Assembly (NCBI GenBank): GCA_003605055.1
Contig: QZKP01000037.1
Location: forward strand, 1-44,751
Direction of reading: 5' to 3'
Origin: Desulfarculus sp.
GTDB lineage: Bacteria; Desulfobacterota; Desulfarculia; Desulfarculales; Desulfarculaceae
DNA length: 44,751 nucleotides
Part shown: in pieces, positions 32,711 through 40,887 of the stretch
Layout of the letters: every line of letters starts with the position of its first letter
Position numbering within the stretch: position 1 is the stretch's first letter
Translations under genes and position numbers: made by a program
The notes under the pieces: model-generated
The model's input: the letters and a program-made list of their open reading frames with translations, nothing else
The model's database searches: none
Told to the model about the DNA's origin: nothing

Positions 32711-33775
32711 TCAGGCCTCCCCCAGCAGCCGCTCGGCGGCGGCGATGACCACCCCGGGTTCCAGCTCGGTCAGACAGCGGCTGATCTTGGAGCCGTCGCA
32801 GCCGTCGCGGCCGCAAGGGTGTTCCGGGCAGTCGCCCACTACCACCTGGGCCGGCGTCTGCCAGGGCCCCCACATGGCCTGGCCCGAGGGCCCGAATATG
32901 CACAAGACCGGCCGGCCCAGGGCGGCGGCCATGTGCATGGGGGCGCTGTCCATCCCGAAGAACAGCCGCGCCCCGGCGATGAGCGCGCCCAGGCTGCCCA
33001 GGTCCAGGCGGCCGGCCAGGTCCAGGAAGGCCGGGCCGGCGCCCAGCAGAGCGCGCAGCTCCTGCACCCAGGCCAGCTCGCGGGCCTCGGGCCCGCTGGT
33101 GAGCACCAGGCCCAGGCCGCGGCCGGCCAAATGGCGCATCACCGCGGCCACCCCGGCCGGGGTCCAGGTCTTGAACATCCAGCGGGAGGTGGGGTGCACC
33201 AGGGCGTAGCCGCCCGGGGCCAGGCCGGCCGAGGCCAGGATTTGGCCGGCCCGGGCCTGGGCCTCGGGGCCGGGGTGGAAGCGCAGGCGGGTGTCCTGGG
33301 GCGTCAGGCCCAGGGCCCGCACCTGGCCCAGGAAGGTCTCCACCATGTGGCGGGACGGGTCCCACAGGGGCGTAAGCACCTGAAAGGCCCGCGCCCGCAG
33401 ATGGGGCTCCTTGGGCTGGAAGCCCACCCGCTGCCGAGCCCGGCTCAGCCAGGCCAGGAAGGCCCCCCGGTCCCCGCCGGACAGCTCCAGGGCCAGGTCA
33501 AAACGGCCGTGATACACCCGGTGCAGAAAGCCCAGTTGCCAGATCAGGGCCGCGGCCGGGTTGGCGTGTCGCCGCCGCAGCACCATCACCTCCTTGAGCA
33601 GGGGGTCGTGCTGCACCATGGCCTCGGTGCCCTGGTTGACGATGGCGGTGATCTCTAGACTGGGCCAGGCCTCGGCCAGGGCGGTGATCACCGGGGTGGC
33701 CACCAGCACGTCGCCGATGTGCCCCAGCTTGATAACCAGGGCCCGGCGGGGCGTGAAGTTCAGGGGCAAGGCCAC
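32711..33775 (-). CDS. Glycosyltransferase family 9, WaaQ-like heptosyltransferase
   Basis: This 354-residue GT9 enzyme has the N-terminal motif ALVIKLGHIGDVLVATPVITAL, closest in form to WaaQ (heptosyltransferase III). ALVHPTSRWMFKTWTPAGV lies mid-protein and FFGMDSAPMHMAAALGRPVLCIFGPSG is the donor site. A cysteine set CPEHPC...C...C lies close to the C-terminus, spaced slightly differently from the sister enzymes. It starts with GTG one base after the Trm112-like stop codon. It should add a side heptose to the inner core. Confidence 0.85.
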   Translation of the reverse strand: MALPLNFTPRRALVIKLGHIGDVLVATPVITALAEAWPSLEITAIVNQGTEAMVQHDPLLKEVMVLRRRHANPAAALIWQLGFLHRVYHGRFDLALELSGGDRGAFLAWLSRARQRVGFQPKEPHLRARAFQVLTPLWDPSRHMVETFLGQVRALGLTPQDTRLRFHPGPEAQARAGQILASAGLAPGGYALVHPTSRWMFKTWTPAGVAAVMRHLAGRGLGLVLTSGPEARELAWVQELRALLGAGPAFLDLAGRLDLGSLGALIAGARLFFGMDSAPMHMAAALGRPVLCIFGPSGQAMWGPWQTPAQVVVGDCPEHPCGRDGCDGSKISRCLTELEPGVVIAAAERLLGEA

Positions 33776-33776
33776 G

Positions 33777-33950
33777 CTACGGTTCCAGCGGCCGGGCCTC
33801 GTCCACCAGCATGATGGGGATATCGTCTCTGATCTCGTAGCGCAGGCAGCAGGCGGCGCAGATCAGCCATGCCCGGTCCTGGCTGAGCTTCACCGGCTGC
33901 TTGCACTGGGGGCAGGCCAGCAGGTCCAGTAGGTCTTGGCTGATAGCCAT
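33777..33950 (-). CDS. Trm112/YcaR-family small zinc-ribbon protein
   Basis: This 57-residue protein starts LLDLLACPQCKQPVKL and continues to LICAACCLRYEIRDDIPIML, the Trm112 pattern with two cysteine pairs that probably bind zinc. Eukaryotic and archaeal Trm112 activates methyltransferases; bacterial YcaR often sits between lpxK and kdsB, so its place in an LPS cluster is expected. AAGGAGG seven bases before ATG is one of the strongest ribosome sites here, which suggests high expression. Confidence 0.88.
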   Translation of the reverse strand: MAISQDLLDLLACPQCKQPVKLSQDRAWLICAACCLRYEIRDDIPIMLVDEARPLEP

Positions 33951-33952
33951 GC

Positions 33953-34912
33953 TCAGACCTCCTTGAGCAGTTGGTGCATGCGGCGCACCCAGGCCACCTC
34001 CGCGGCCAGGCCCTCCCGGAGCCCCACTCGGGGCTGGTAGCTCAGCACCTGGCGGGCCCGGCTGGCGTCGGCCTCGGTGTCGCGCACGTCGCCCTTGGCC
34101 ACGGCCAGGCGCTCCACCTGGGCCCGCCGGCCGGTTATCTCCTCCAACAGGGCGATGACCTGGTTCACGCTCACCCGGGAGCCGCCGCCCACGTTGAACA
34201 CCCCGCCGGCCGCCGCCGGGGCCAAGGCCGCAGCCACGGTGGCCTCCACCACGTCGGAGACGAAGGTGAAGTCCCGCGACTGGCCGCCGTCGCCGAACAG
34301 GCGGATGGGCGCGCCTTCCAGCAGGGCCCGGATGAAGCGGTGGAAGGCCATGTCCGGCCGCTGTCGGGGTCCGTAGACCGTGAAGTAGCGCAGGGAGGCG
34401 GTGTCCACCCCGAAGTTCTTGTAATAAAGGCCGCAGAGGTGCTCGGCGGCCAGCTTGGTCACGCCATAGGGCGACACCGGCCAGCAGGCGCTGGTCTCGC
34501 GCATGGGCAGGTCGCTGGTGTCGCCGTAGACGCTGGAGGAGCTGGCATAGACCAGGCGCCTGAGGCCCTGCTCCTTGGCCGCCTCCAGCAGGCGCTGGGT
34601 GGTGAGCAGGTTGTTGCGGGTGTAGATGGCGAAGTTGGCCCCCCAGGAGCGGCGCACCCCGGCCTGGGCCGCCAGGTGGACGACCACCTCCACTCCCTCC
34701 AGCAGCCGGGCCGGCTCCACGGCCATGATGTCCGCCTCGAGCAGATCGAAGCCCGGCCGGCCGCGCAGGCCCTCCAGGTTGGCCTCCTTGAGGCGGCGGG
34801 GGTAGTAGTCCGTGAAGCTGTCTATGCCCCGCACCTGGTGGCCCAGCTCCAGCAGCCGCTCGGAGACCGTGGAGCCGATGAAGCCCGCCGCGCCCGTGAC
34901 CAGAAATTTCAT
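33953..34912 (-). CDS. NAD-dependent epimerase, UDP-glucuronate 4-epimerase-like
   Basis: This 319-residue extended SDR enzyme has NAD-binding VTGAAGFIGSTVSERLLELG and catalytic SSSSVYGD with YGVTK. The N-terminal stretch IDSFTDYYPRRLKEANLEGL resembles the (N)DYYD..LK..RL motif of UDP-glucuronate 4-epimerases. With ugd in the same cluster it would make UDP-galacturonate from UDP-glucuronate for the core or for lipid A decoration. The ATG at 34912 overlaps the waaC-like stop codon (ATGA); the in-frame upstream extension is Gly/Pro-rich shadow. Confidence 0.83.
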   Translation of the reverse strand: MKFLVTGAAGFIGSTVSERLLELGHQVRGIDSFTDYYPRRLKEANLEGLRGRPGFDLLEADIMAVEPARLLEGVEVVVHLAAQAGVRRSWGANFAIYTRNNLLTTQRLLEAAKEQGLRRLVYASSSSVYGDTSDLPMRETSACWPVSPYGVTKLAAEHLCGLYYKNFGVDTASLRYFTVYGPRQRPDMAFHRFIRALLEGAPIRLFGDGGQSRDFTFVSDVVEATVAAALAPAAAGGVFNVGGGSRVSVNQVIALLEEITGRRAQVERLAVAKGDVRDTEADASRARQVLSYQPRVGLREGLAAEVAWVRRMHQLLKEV

Positions 34913-35934
34913 GCCTGCTCCAAAAGCGAAGAGGCCGCCGCCGCCACCTGGGCCGGCTCGAGCCTCTGCATGCAAATGGGCTCCGGGCAGTCCCGGTCAA
35001 AGCAGGGGCTGCACTCCAGGTTGGCCCGCAGCACCAGGTGGCCGCTGCCAAAGGGACCCGTGCGCCAGGGCGCGGTGGGGCCGAACAGGGCCACCACGCG
35101 CGCGCCCACGGCCGCGGCCAAGTGCATCACCCCGGTGTCGGTGCACACCACCAAGCGGGCCAGGCTGAGCAGGGCGGCCAGCTCCTTGAGCCCGGTGCGG
35201 CCGGTAAGGTCCAAGAGCGCCGGGCCCAGGCCGGCCCGCCGGGCGATGAGCCGCCCCAGGGGTTGGTCGTCCGCCGATCCGGTGAGCGCCAGGCGCGCGC
35301 CGCTCTGGGCCAGGCGCTGGGCCAGATCCACCCAATAGCGCAGAGGCCAGAGCTTGGAGTCCCATTTGGCCATGGGGTGCAGCACCACCAGGGGCTGCTC
35401 CCCCTCCCCGCCCAGCAGGCTCCGGACCCTCTTCCGTTCCCCTTGGCTGGGCTCCAGGCCGAACTCCACCCGGGCCGGCTGCTCAAAACCCAGGGGACCC
35501 AACAGGTCCAGATAGCGCTGCCACGCCGGCCGGTCCGGATCATAGGGCTCCAGGCGCTGGTTATAGGCCCAGGCAGCCAGAAACTCCTTGCCGCCCCGGA
35601 AGCCTATCTTGCGCCGCCCCCGGCTCAGGGCCACCAAAATAGCACTTTTCATCAGGCCCTGCAAGTCAACCACCGCGTCGTATTTTACTTCACGCAACAC
35701 ATGAATAAAATCCTTAACCTCTTGGATGGGCTCGCCATCTCCCTCGGTAATCGCGTGCCGGGGACTGACCAAAACCCGGGTCAGGGCCGGGTGGCCCGGC
35801 AGCAGGCCGGCCGAGGGCTGCTCCACCAGCCAGTCCACCTGCACCTCGCGGTTCTGGCGGTGTATGGCCATGGCCACGGGCAGGCTCTGCACCACGTCGC
35901 CCAGGGCCGAGAGCTTTACGATGAGCACCTTCAC
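34909..35934 (-). CDS. waaC: Lipopolysaccharide heptosyltransferase I (WaaC-like)
   Basis: This 341-residue GT9 enzyme opens VLIVKLSALGDVVQSLPVAMAIH with DWLVEQPSAGLLPGHPALTRVL, the WaaC form. VVLHPMAKWDSKLWPLRYW follows, and LVVCTDTGVMHLAAAVGARVVALFGPT is the donor site. It should attach the first L-glycero-D-manno-heptose to Kdo. Close to the C-terminus is the quartet CSPCFDRDCPEPIC. The start is GTG at 35934 in a GTGA overlap with gmhB; the longer frame upstream is a shadow. Confidence 0.88.
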   Translation of the reverse strand: MKVLIVKLSALGDVVQSLPVAMAIHRQNREVQVDWLVEQPSAGLLPGHPALTRVLVSPRHAITEGDGEPIQEVKDFIHVLREVKYDAVVDLQGLMKSAILVALSRGRRKIGFRGGKEFLAAWAYNQRLEPYDPDRPAWQRYLDLLGPLGFEQPARVEFGLEPSQGERKRVRSLLGGEGEQPLVVLHPMAKWDSKLWPLRYWVDLAQRLAQSGARLALTGSADDQPLGRLIARRAGLGPALLDLTGRTGLKELAALLSLARLVVCTDTGVMHLAAAVGARVVALFGPTAPWRTGPFGSGHLVLRANLECSPCFDRDCPEPICMQRLEPAQVAAAASSLLEQA

Positions 35935-36521
35935 CGCACCCCGTCCTCCCCTGCCAGACGCCCCAGGATCCACTCCGCGGCCGCGGCCAGGTCCGAGGCC
36001 ACCAGGGCCGGCTCCTCGGCCGGCGAGGCCGCGGGCGCCGGGGGGTGGCCGCTATGGACCAGGATGCTGGTCAGGCCCAAAGCGTTGCCGCAGGCCACGT
36101 CCCGCCGGCTGTCGCCCACCATGAAGGAGCCCGCCAGGCTCAGGGTCAGCTTCCCGGCCGCCTCCTGGATCAGGCCCGGCTCCGGCTTGCGGCAGGCGCA
36201 GACCTGCCCCAGGCCCTCCACGGTGCCTTCGGGGTGGTGCGGGCAGAAAAAAACGCCGTCCAGGATCGCTCCGGCCAGGGAGAGCTGCCGCTCCAGCTCG
36301 GCCTGCACCGCGGCCAGTTCCGCATGGCTGAAGATGCCCCTGGCCAGCCCCGACTGGTTGCTCACCACCACCACCGCCAGGCCGGCCGCCCGCAGGCGCA
36401 CGATGGCCTGGGCCGCCCCCGGGATGAGCCGCACCTGGGCCGGGTCGCGTAGAAAGCCCACCTCCTCATTGATGGTGCCGTCGCGGTCCAGGAACACCGC
36501 CCGCCGGGGCTCTGGGTTCAT
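35931..36521 (-). CDS. gmhB: D-glycero-beta-D-manno-heptose-1,7-bisphosphate 7-phosphatase
   Basis: This 196-residue HAD-superfamily phosphatase removes the 7-phosphate of heptose bisphosphate. The nucleophile motif is VFLDRDGTINEEVGFL at residues 9-24, VVVVSNQSGLARG is motif II, CRKPEPGLI carries the Lys of motif III and MVGDSRRDVACGNALG is motif IV. The zinc loop of the GmhB/HisB group is present as FFCPHHPEG and CAC. It lies between waaF and waaC and overlaps both by four bases, which fits heptose supply rather than histidine synthesis. Confidence 0.93.
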   Translation of the reverse strand: MNPEPRRAVFLDRDGTINEEVGFLRDPAQVRLIPGAAQAIVRLRAAGLAVVVVSNQSGLARGIFSHAELAAVQAELERQLSLAGAILDGVFFCPHHPEGTVEGLGQVCACRKPEPGLIQEAAGKLTLSLAGSFMVGDSRRDVACGNALGLTSILVHSGHPPAPAASPAEEPALVASDLAAAAEWILGRLAGEDGVR

Positions 36522-37594
36522 TTACTCTCCAGGTTGGCCCGGGCCAACAACTGCCGGGCCGCGGCCGCCACTTCCTCCGGCTCGATGGCCGTGAAGCAGA
36601 CAAGGTCCCCCCGGCTGCACTCGGGCTGCAAACAGGGGCTGCACTCCACCTCGGCCCGCAGCAGGGCCACCCAGGGGCCCAGGGGCGCGGTGGTCTGGGG
36701 GTTGGTGGAGCCGAACACGGCCACCGTGGGCGCGCCCAGGGCCGCGGCCGCGTGCATCAGGCCGCTGTCGTTGGTCAACAGCAGCCCCAGCCGGGCCAGC
36801 AGGGCCAGGGCCTGACCCAGGCTGGTGGCCCCGGCCAGGTTGACCACGCGCAGGCCGGCCAGGCCTGCCGCCACCGCCGCGCAGTCAGCGGCTTCGCCGC
36901 GGCTGCCGAACAGAAGCATTGCCTCGAACTCCGGGGCCAGCTCCCGGGCCGCGGCCGCGAAGCGCTCGGCCGGCCAGCGCTTGACCGGGCCATAGGCCGC
37001 CCCCGGCGCCAGGCCCAGCAGCCGGGCCTGGGCCAGGCCTTTTTGGGCCAGGAAGCCCTGGGCCCAAGCCAGGTCTCCGGCCGCCAGGTGCAGCTCCGGC
37101 TGCACGCCCTGGGCCGACGGGTCCTGGGCCAGCAGGCCGGCCTGCCGCAAAATATACAGGTAATAGGCGCTCTCGTGCACCCGCTGCACCTCGGCGCCCC
37201 GGACCGCGGCGTGGGTCAAGAGCAGCCCGCGGCCGTCCCTGGCGTAGCCCAGGCGCACGGGAATCCGGGCCAGCCAGGCCATGAGCGCGGCCTCGAAGGC
37301 GTTCTGCAACAGCAGCGCCCAGTCATAGCGGCGGGCCCTCAGCTCCCGCAGCAGACGCAGCCCGCCGCCCAGGCCGGCGTGGGCGCCGGTCTTGTCATAG
37401 ACGATCACCCGGCTCACGCCCGGCGCGGCTTCATACACCGCCCCTACCCAGGGCCGGGCCAGGACCTCTAGCTGGGCCTGGGGGCAGGCCGCGTGCAGGG
37501 CGGCCACCGCGGGCAGGGTCATGACCGCGTCGCCCACCCAGTTGGTGGCCCGCAGCAGGACGCGCCGCGGCGCGCTGGGGTCCAGGGGCCGCAT
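36518..37594 (-). CDS. waaF: Lipopolysaccharide heptosyltransferase II (WaaF)
   Basis: This 358-residue GT9 enzyme has the WaaF signature VLLRATNWVGDAVMTLPAVAALHAACP and LEVLARPWVGAVY. LGLAPGAAYGPVKRWPAERF lies mid-protein, and LLLTNDSGLMHAAAALGAPTVAVFGSTNP is the donor motif. It adds the second heptose of the inner core. The C-terminus carries CSPCLQPECSRGDLVC. The ATG at 37594 shares a TGATG with the lpxL stop codon; an in-frame ATG 66 bases upstream would lie inside lpxL. Confidence 0.92.
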   Translation of the reverse strand: MRPLDPSAPRRVLLRATNWVGDAVMTLPAVAALHAACPQAQLEVLARPWVGAVYEAAPGVSRVIVYDKTGAHAGLGGGLRLLRELRARRYDWALLLQNAFEAALMAWLARIPVRLGYARDGRGLLLTHAAVRGAEVQRVHESAYYLYILRQAGLLAQDPSAQGVQPELHLAAGDLAWAQGFLAQKGLAQARLLGLAPGAAYGPVKRWPAERFAAAARELAPEFEAMLLFGSRGEAADCAAVAAGLAGLRVVNLAGATSLGQALALLARLGLLLTNDSGLMHAAAALGAPTVAVFGSTNPQTTAPLGPWVALLRAEVECSPCLQPECSRGDLVCFTAIEPEEVAAAARQLLARANLESK

Positions 37595-38493
37595 CAGCGC
37601 CTCTCCCGGGGCCAGGCGTGAAAGGGCCGGGTCTTCCAGCGCTGGTGCAGCCAGAACCACTGCTCGGGCCGCTGGCGTATGATTTCCTCCAGCACCCTGG
37701 TGTAGTTCTGGGTGTTGTCCCAGATGTCCTGGGTCTTGTCCGCGGTCTTGACCAGGGGCACCTCCGGGCCGAAGTGCACGTCAAAGCGGCCGTCGGAGCC
37801 TCGCCAGTTGTAGAAGGGCACCACCGGCGCGCCGGTGGAGCGGGCTAGTAGGGCCAGGCCCTTGTTGGTGCAGGCCGGCCGCCCGAAAAACTCCACCCAC
37901 TCGCCATCGTACCAGTCCACGTTCTGGTCCAAGAGAATCCCCAGCAGGCGGTTTTCCTTGAGCGCCCGCAGCAGGGCCCGGGCCGAGCGGTTCTTGGGCA
38001 CCACCTCGCCGCCGGCCTTGCAGCGCCAGTCGTTCACCAGGCGGTCCGCCGGCGGCCAGTCCACGGGCCGGGCCACCACCACCGCGCCCCGGCCCAGCTC
38101 CACCCCGCCGGCCAGGTTGGCCCACTCCCAGTTGCCGAAGTGCCCCGTCAAGAGGATCACGCCCTGGCCTCGTCCCCAGGCCCGGTAGAGGTCTTCCAGG
38201 CCGTGGAAGCGGGCCTGGGCGTGCAGCTCGGCCGCGCTGCGCATCGCCACCTGGGGTATCTCGCTGACCACTTGGCCCAGATGGGCGAAGCAGGCCTTGG
38301 CCGTGGCCTGCACCCAGCCCGGATCCTTTTCCGGGAAGGAGGCGCTGAGGTTGTTCAGCGCGATCCGGCGGTGGCGCTGGTCCAGGCGCAGGGCCAGGCC
38401 GGCCAAGCCCCGGCCCACGGCCCGGGCCAGGCCCAGGGGCGGCCAAGACAGGGCCCGCACCCCGCCGCGCAGCAGGCGGTCAGCGAGGCTCAC
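37594..38493 (-). CDS. lpxL: Lipid A late acyltransferase (LpxL/HtrB family)
   Basis: This 299-residue membrane-associated acyltransferase adds a secondary acyl chain to lipid A. The catalytic H-x4-E motif is in LLTGHFGNWEWANL near residue 117, NNLSASFPEK near residue 50 is typical, and GILLDQNVDWYDGEWVEFFG and EQWFWLHQRWKTRP are family marks. It starts with GTG at 38493 in a GTGA overlap with lpxK. The donor chain and position cannot be told from the sequence. Confidence 0.92.
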   Translation of the reverse strand: MSLADRLLRGGVRALSWPPLGLARAVGRGLAGLALRLDQRHRRIALNNLSASFPEKDPGWVQATAKACFAHLGQVVSEIPQVAMRSAAELHAQARFHGLEDLYRAWGRGQGVILLTGHFGNWEWANLAGGVELGRGAVVVARPVDWPPADRLVNDWRCKAGGEVVPKNRSARALLRALKENRLLGILLDQNVDWYDGEWVEFFGRPACTNKGLALLARSTGAPVVPFYNWRGSDGRFDVHFGPEVPLVKTADKTQDIWDNTQNYTRVLEEIIRQRPEQWFWLHQRWKTRPFHAWPRERR

Positions 38494-39572
38494 CGCGCCC
38501 CTCCCCAGCCGGCCAAGGCGCGCCGCAGCAGGTCATCCAGCATCGCATGGCCGCCCCAGAACTCCAGGCAGAGGCGGGTGTAGAGGATGGCCGCCTCCGC
38601 CTCCAGGCCGGCCGGCAGGCGCATGGCGTCCTTCTCGCTGCACACCAGGGCCCAGGCCCCGGCCCGCCGGGCTCGCTGCCAAAGTTCCCTGATTTCGGCC
38701 GGCCGGAACCGGTGGTGGTCGGCAAAGACCTGGAACAGGGCCAGCTTGAGCCCCAGGCCCTCCAAGCTGGCTCGGAAGGACTCCGGCCGGGCCAGGCCGC
38801 AGAAGCCGGCCACGGCCAGCCCCCCCGCCCGGGCTCGGTCCACCACCTGGCCCTGGCGGTCCACCAGCTCGCGCACATAATAGCGGCATGCCAACAGCGG
38901 CCGCTCCTCCAGGCGCCAGGCCAGCAAATGCCGGGCCCGCTCCACCTGCTCCGGGTCCTGGGCCCGGGTGAGCACCACCGCGTCGGCCCGGGCCAGGGCT
39001 CCGGCCGGCTCGCGCAGGCGGCCCCGAGGCAGCAGCCGGCCGCTGGCCAGGGGATCGGCCGCGTCCAGGCAGAGCAGGTTCAGGTCCCGGTGCAGGGCCC
39101 GGTGCTGGAACAGGTCGTCGGCCACCAGCACCCGCGGGCCGCAGCGCTCCAGCAGGGCCCGGCCCACCGCGTAGCGGTCCGCGCCCACGGCCACCGGCAC
39201 CTGGAGCCGCCGGGCCAGGAGCAGGGGCTCGTCGCCGGCCCGGGCCGCCTCGGTCATCACTTCGCTACCCTCGCTGACCCAGACCACCTCCCCGTGGCCG
39301 CGGCGGCCGTAGCCCCGGCTGATCACCCCGGCGGGCAGGCCCAGGCGCTCCAGGGAGGCCACCACCTCCAGCACCAGCGGCGTCTTGCCCGTGCCGCCCA
39401 CCTCCAGGTTGCCCACGCCGATCACCGGCGCGGGCAGCCGCCGCATGGCCCGCAGGCCCAGGTCAAAGGCGGTGTTGTTCAGCCACACGCCCGCGGCGTA
39501 CAGGCCGCTGGCCGCGGCCGCCCCGGCCCGCAGGGCCTCCAGCCAGCAGGGGCCGGGCTCGGGCGCGGTCAT
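38490..39572 (-). CDS. lpxK: Tetraacyldisaccharide 4'-kinase
   Basis: This 360-residue inner-membrane kinase phosphorylates the 4' position of the lipid A precursor. The P-loop is VGNLEVGGTGKTPLVLEV near residue 50, after a short hydrophobic N-terminus. GVISRGYGRRGHGEVVWV and GDEPLLLARRLQVPVAVG follow, and VLVADDLFQHRALHRDLNLLCLD contains the catalytic Asp pair; DGFQ of most LpxK proteins reads DDLFQ here. The ATG at 39572 lies 25 bases past the waaA stop codon. The much longer upstream in-frame extension is antiphase waaA sequence. Confidence 0.92.
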   Translation of the reverse strand: MTAPEPGPCWLEALRAGAAAASGLYAAGVWLNNTAFDLGLRAMRRLPAPVIGVGNLEVGGTGKTPLVLEVVASLERLGLPAGVISRGYGRRGHGEVVWVSEGSEVMTEAARAGDEPLLLARRLQVPVAVGADRYAVGRALLERCGPRVLVADDLFQHRALHRDLNLLCLDAADPLASGRLLPRGRLREPAGALARADAVVLTRAQDPEQVERARHLLAWRLEERPLLACRYYVRELVDRQGQVVDRARAGGLAVAGFCGLARPESFRASLEGLGLKLALFQVFADHHRFRPAEIRELWQRARRAGAWALVCSEKDAMRLPAGLEAEAAILYTRLCLEFWGGHAMLDDLLRRALAGWGGAR

Positions 39573-39597
39573 CCGTCGCCAAAGGCCTTGGCCCAGG

Positions 39598-40887
39598 CTA
39601 GACACGGCCGCCCTCCAGCAGCGCGGCCGCGGCGCTGACCGCCCGCTGCACGGCCCCCCGGTGGCTGGCCACGAACTCCGAGGCCGCCGCGCCCATGACC
39701 CGGGCCGCCGCGGGCTCGGCCAGCAGCCGGCCCCAGGCCGCGGCCAGATCCGCGCCGCCGGCGATGCGCAGCCCGCCGCCGCACTCCTCCAGGCCCTGGG
39801 CCATCTCCAGGAAGTTGTGCGTGGCCGGACCGAACACCACCGGCACCCCCTGGGCCGCCGGCTCCAGGAGGTTGTGCCCGCCCACGGCCACCAAAGAGCC
39901 GCCCACGAAGGCGGCCCTGGCCAGGGCATAGGCCCCGGCCAGGCGGCCCAGCACGTCCAGCACCACCACCTGCACCCCCGGCGGGGGCGGGCCGCTGGAG
40001 AGGGCCGCGGCGCTCAGGCCCCGCTGCCGGGCCAGGCGCAGCACGGCCGGCCCCCGCTCCACCTGGCGGGGGGCCAGGAGCAGGGCCAGGCCCGGGTGCT
40101 GCACAACAAGGGCGGCGTAGGCCTGCAGGCAGGGCTCCTCCTCGCCCGGGTGGGTGGAGCCGGCCACCAGCACCAACCGGCCGGCCAGGCCCAGTTCCGC
40201 GGCCAGGCGCTCGCGGGCGGCCGCCTCCAGCCTGGCCGGCGCGCTGTCGAACTTGAGGTTGCCGGCCACCTGCACCCGCTGGGGCGGCACGCCCACGGCC
40301 AGCAGCCGCTCCTGGTCGGTCCGGGTCTGCGCCAGAATCTGGTCGAAGCCGGCCAGCAGGCCCCGGGTCAGCGGGGCCAGGCGCTGGTAGCGGGCGAAGG
40401 TGCGCGGGCTCACGCGGCCGTTGACCAGCAGCCGCGGTACCCCGCGCCGGCCCAGGGCCATCTGCCAGCCGGGCCAGATGTCGCCCTCCACCAGCAGGGC
40501 CAGGGCCGGCCGCAGCCGCTCCAGCACCCGGCCCAGGACCCAGGGCACCTCCAGGGGCCGCACGAAGGGCTCCAGCCCCAAGCCGGCCAGGCGCTCGCGG
40601 GCCACGGCCAGGCCTTGGGCCGTGCCCAGGGACACGGCCAGGGGCCGCGCCGGGAAGCGCTGGCGCAGGGCCGTGAGCAGGGGCAGGGCCGAGGCGAACT
40701 CGCCCACGCTCAGGGCGTGCAGCCAGATGCCGCCCGCGGCCGCCTTTGGCGGCAGGGCCAGGGGGCCCAGGCCCACCCGGGCCAGGGCCGCTGGCCGTTG
40801 GGCTGTGTTGAGCAGGCGGGCGGCCAGGACCGGCGCGGCCAAGACCACGCCCAGGCCCAGGGCCAGGCTGTAGGCCCCAAGCATCAC
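39598..40887 (-). CDS. waaA: 3-deoxy-D-manno-octulosonic acid (Kdo) transferase
   Basis: This 429-residue membrane-anchored GT30 enzyme transfers Kdo from CMP-Kdo to lipid A precursor. An N-terminal hydrophobic anchor (SLALGLGVVLAAPVLAARLL) is followed by GIWLHALSVGEFASALPLL, with the catalytic Glu in SVGE. Further marks are LLVNGRVSPRTFARYQRL, VAGNLKFD, VAGSTHPGEEE and the late ALARAAFVGGSLVAVGGHNLLEPAAQG. The start is GTG at 40887 or ATG at 40884, both overlapping the arnD stop; GGAGG spacing favours GTG. One or more Kdo residues may be added; sequence alone does not tell. Confidence 0.94.
   Translation of the reverse strand: MMLGAYSLALGLGVVLAAPVLAARLLNTAQRPAALARVGLGPLALPPKAAAGGIWLHALSVGEFASALPLLTALRQRFPARPLAVSLGTAQGLAVARERLAGLGLEPFVRPLEVPWVLGRVLERLRPALALLVEGDIWPGWQMALGRRGVPRLLVNGRVSPRTFARYQRLAPLTRGLLAGFDQILAQTRTDQERLLAVGVPPQRVQVAGNLKFDSAPARLEAAARERLAAELGLAGRLVLVAGSTHPGEEEPCLQAYAALVVQHPGLALLLAPRQVERGPAVLRLARQRGLSAAALSSGPPPPGVQVVVLDVLGRLAGAYALARAAFVGGSLVAVGGHNLLEPAAQGVPVVFGPATHNFLEMAQGLEECGGGLRIAGGADLAAAWGRLLAEPAAARVMGAAASEFVASHRGAVQRAVSAAAALLEGGRV

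Noticed and set aside
30999..33209. 736-codon plus-strand open frame
   Set aside because: Antisense to the methyltransferase, WaaG-like and WaaQ-like genes; no recognisable domain.
33777..35051. 424-codon frame ending in the Trm112-like protein
   Set aside because: Only the last 57 codons match Trm112 and they have a very strong ribosome site; the rest is epimerase in another phase.
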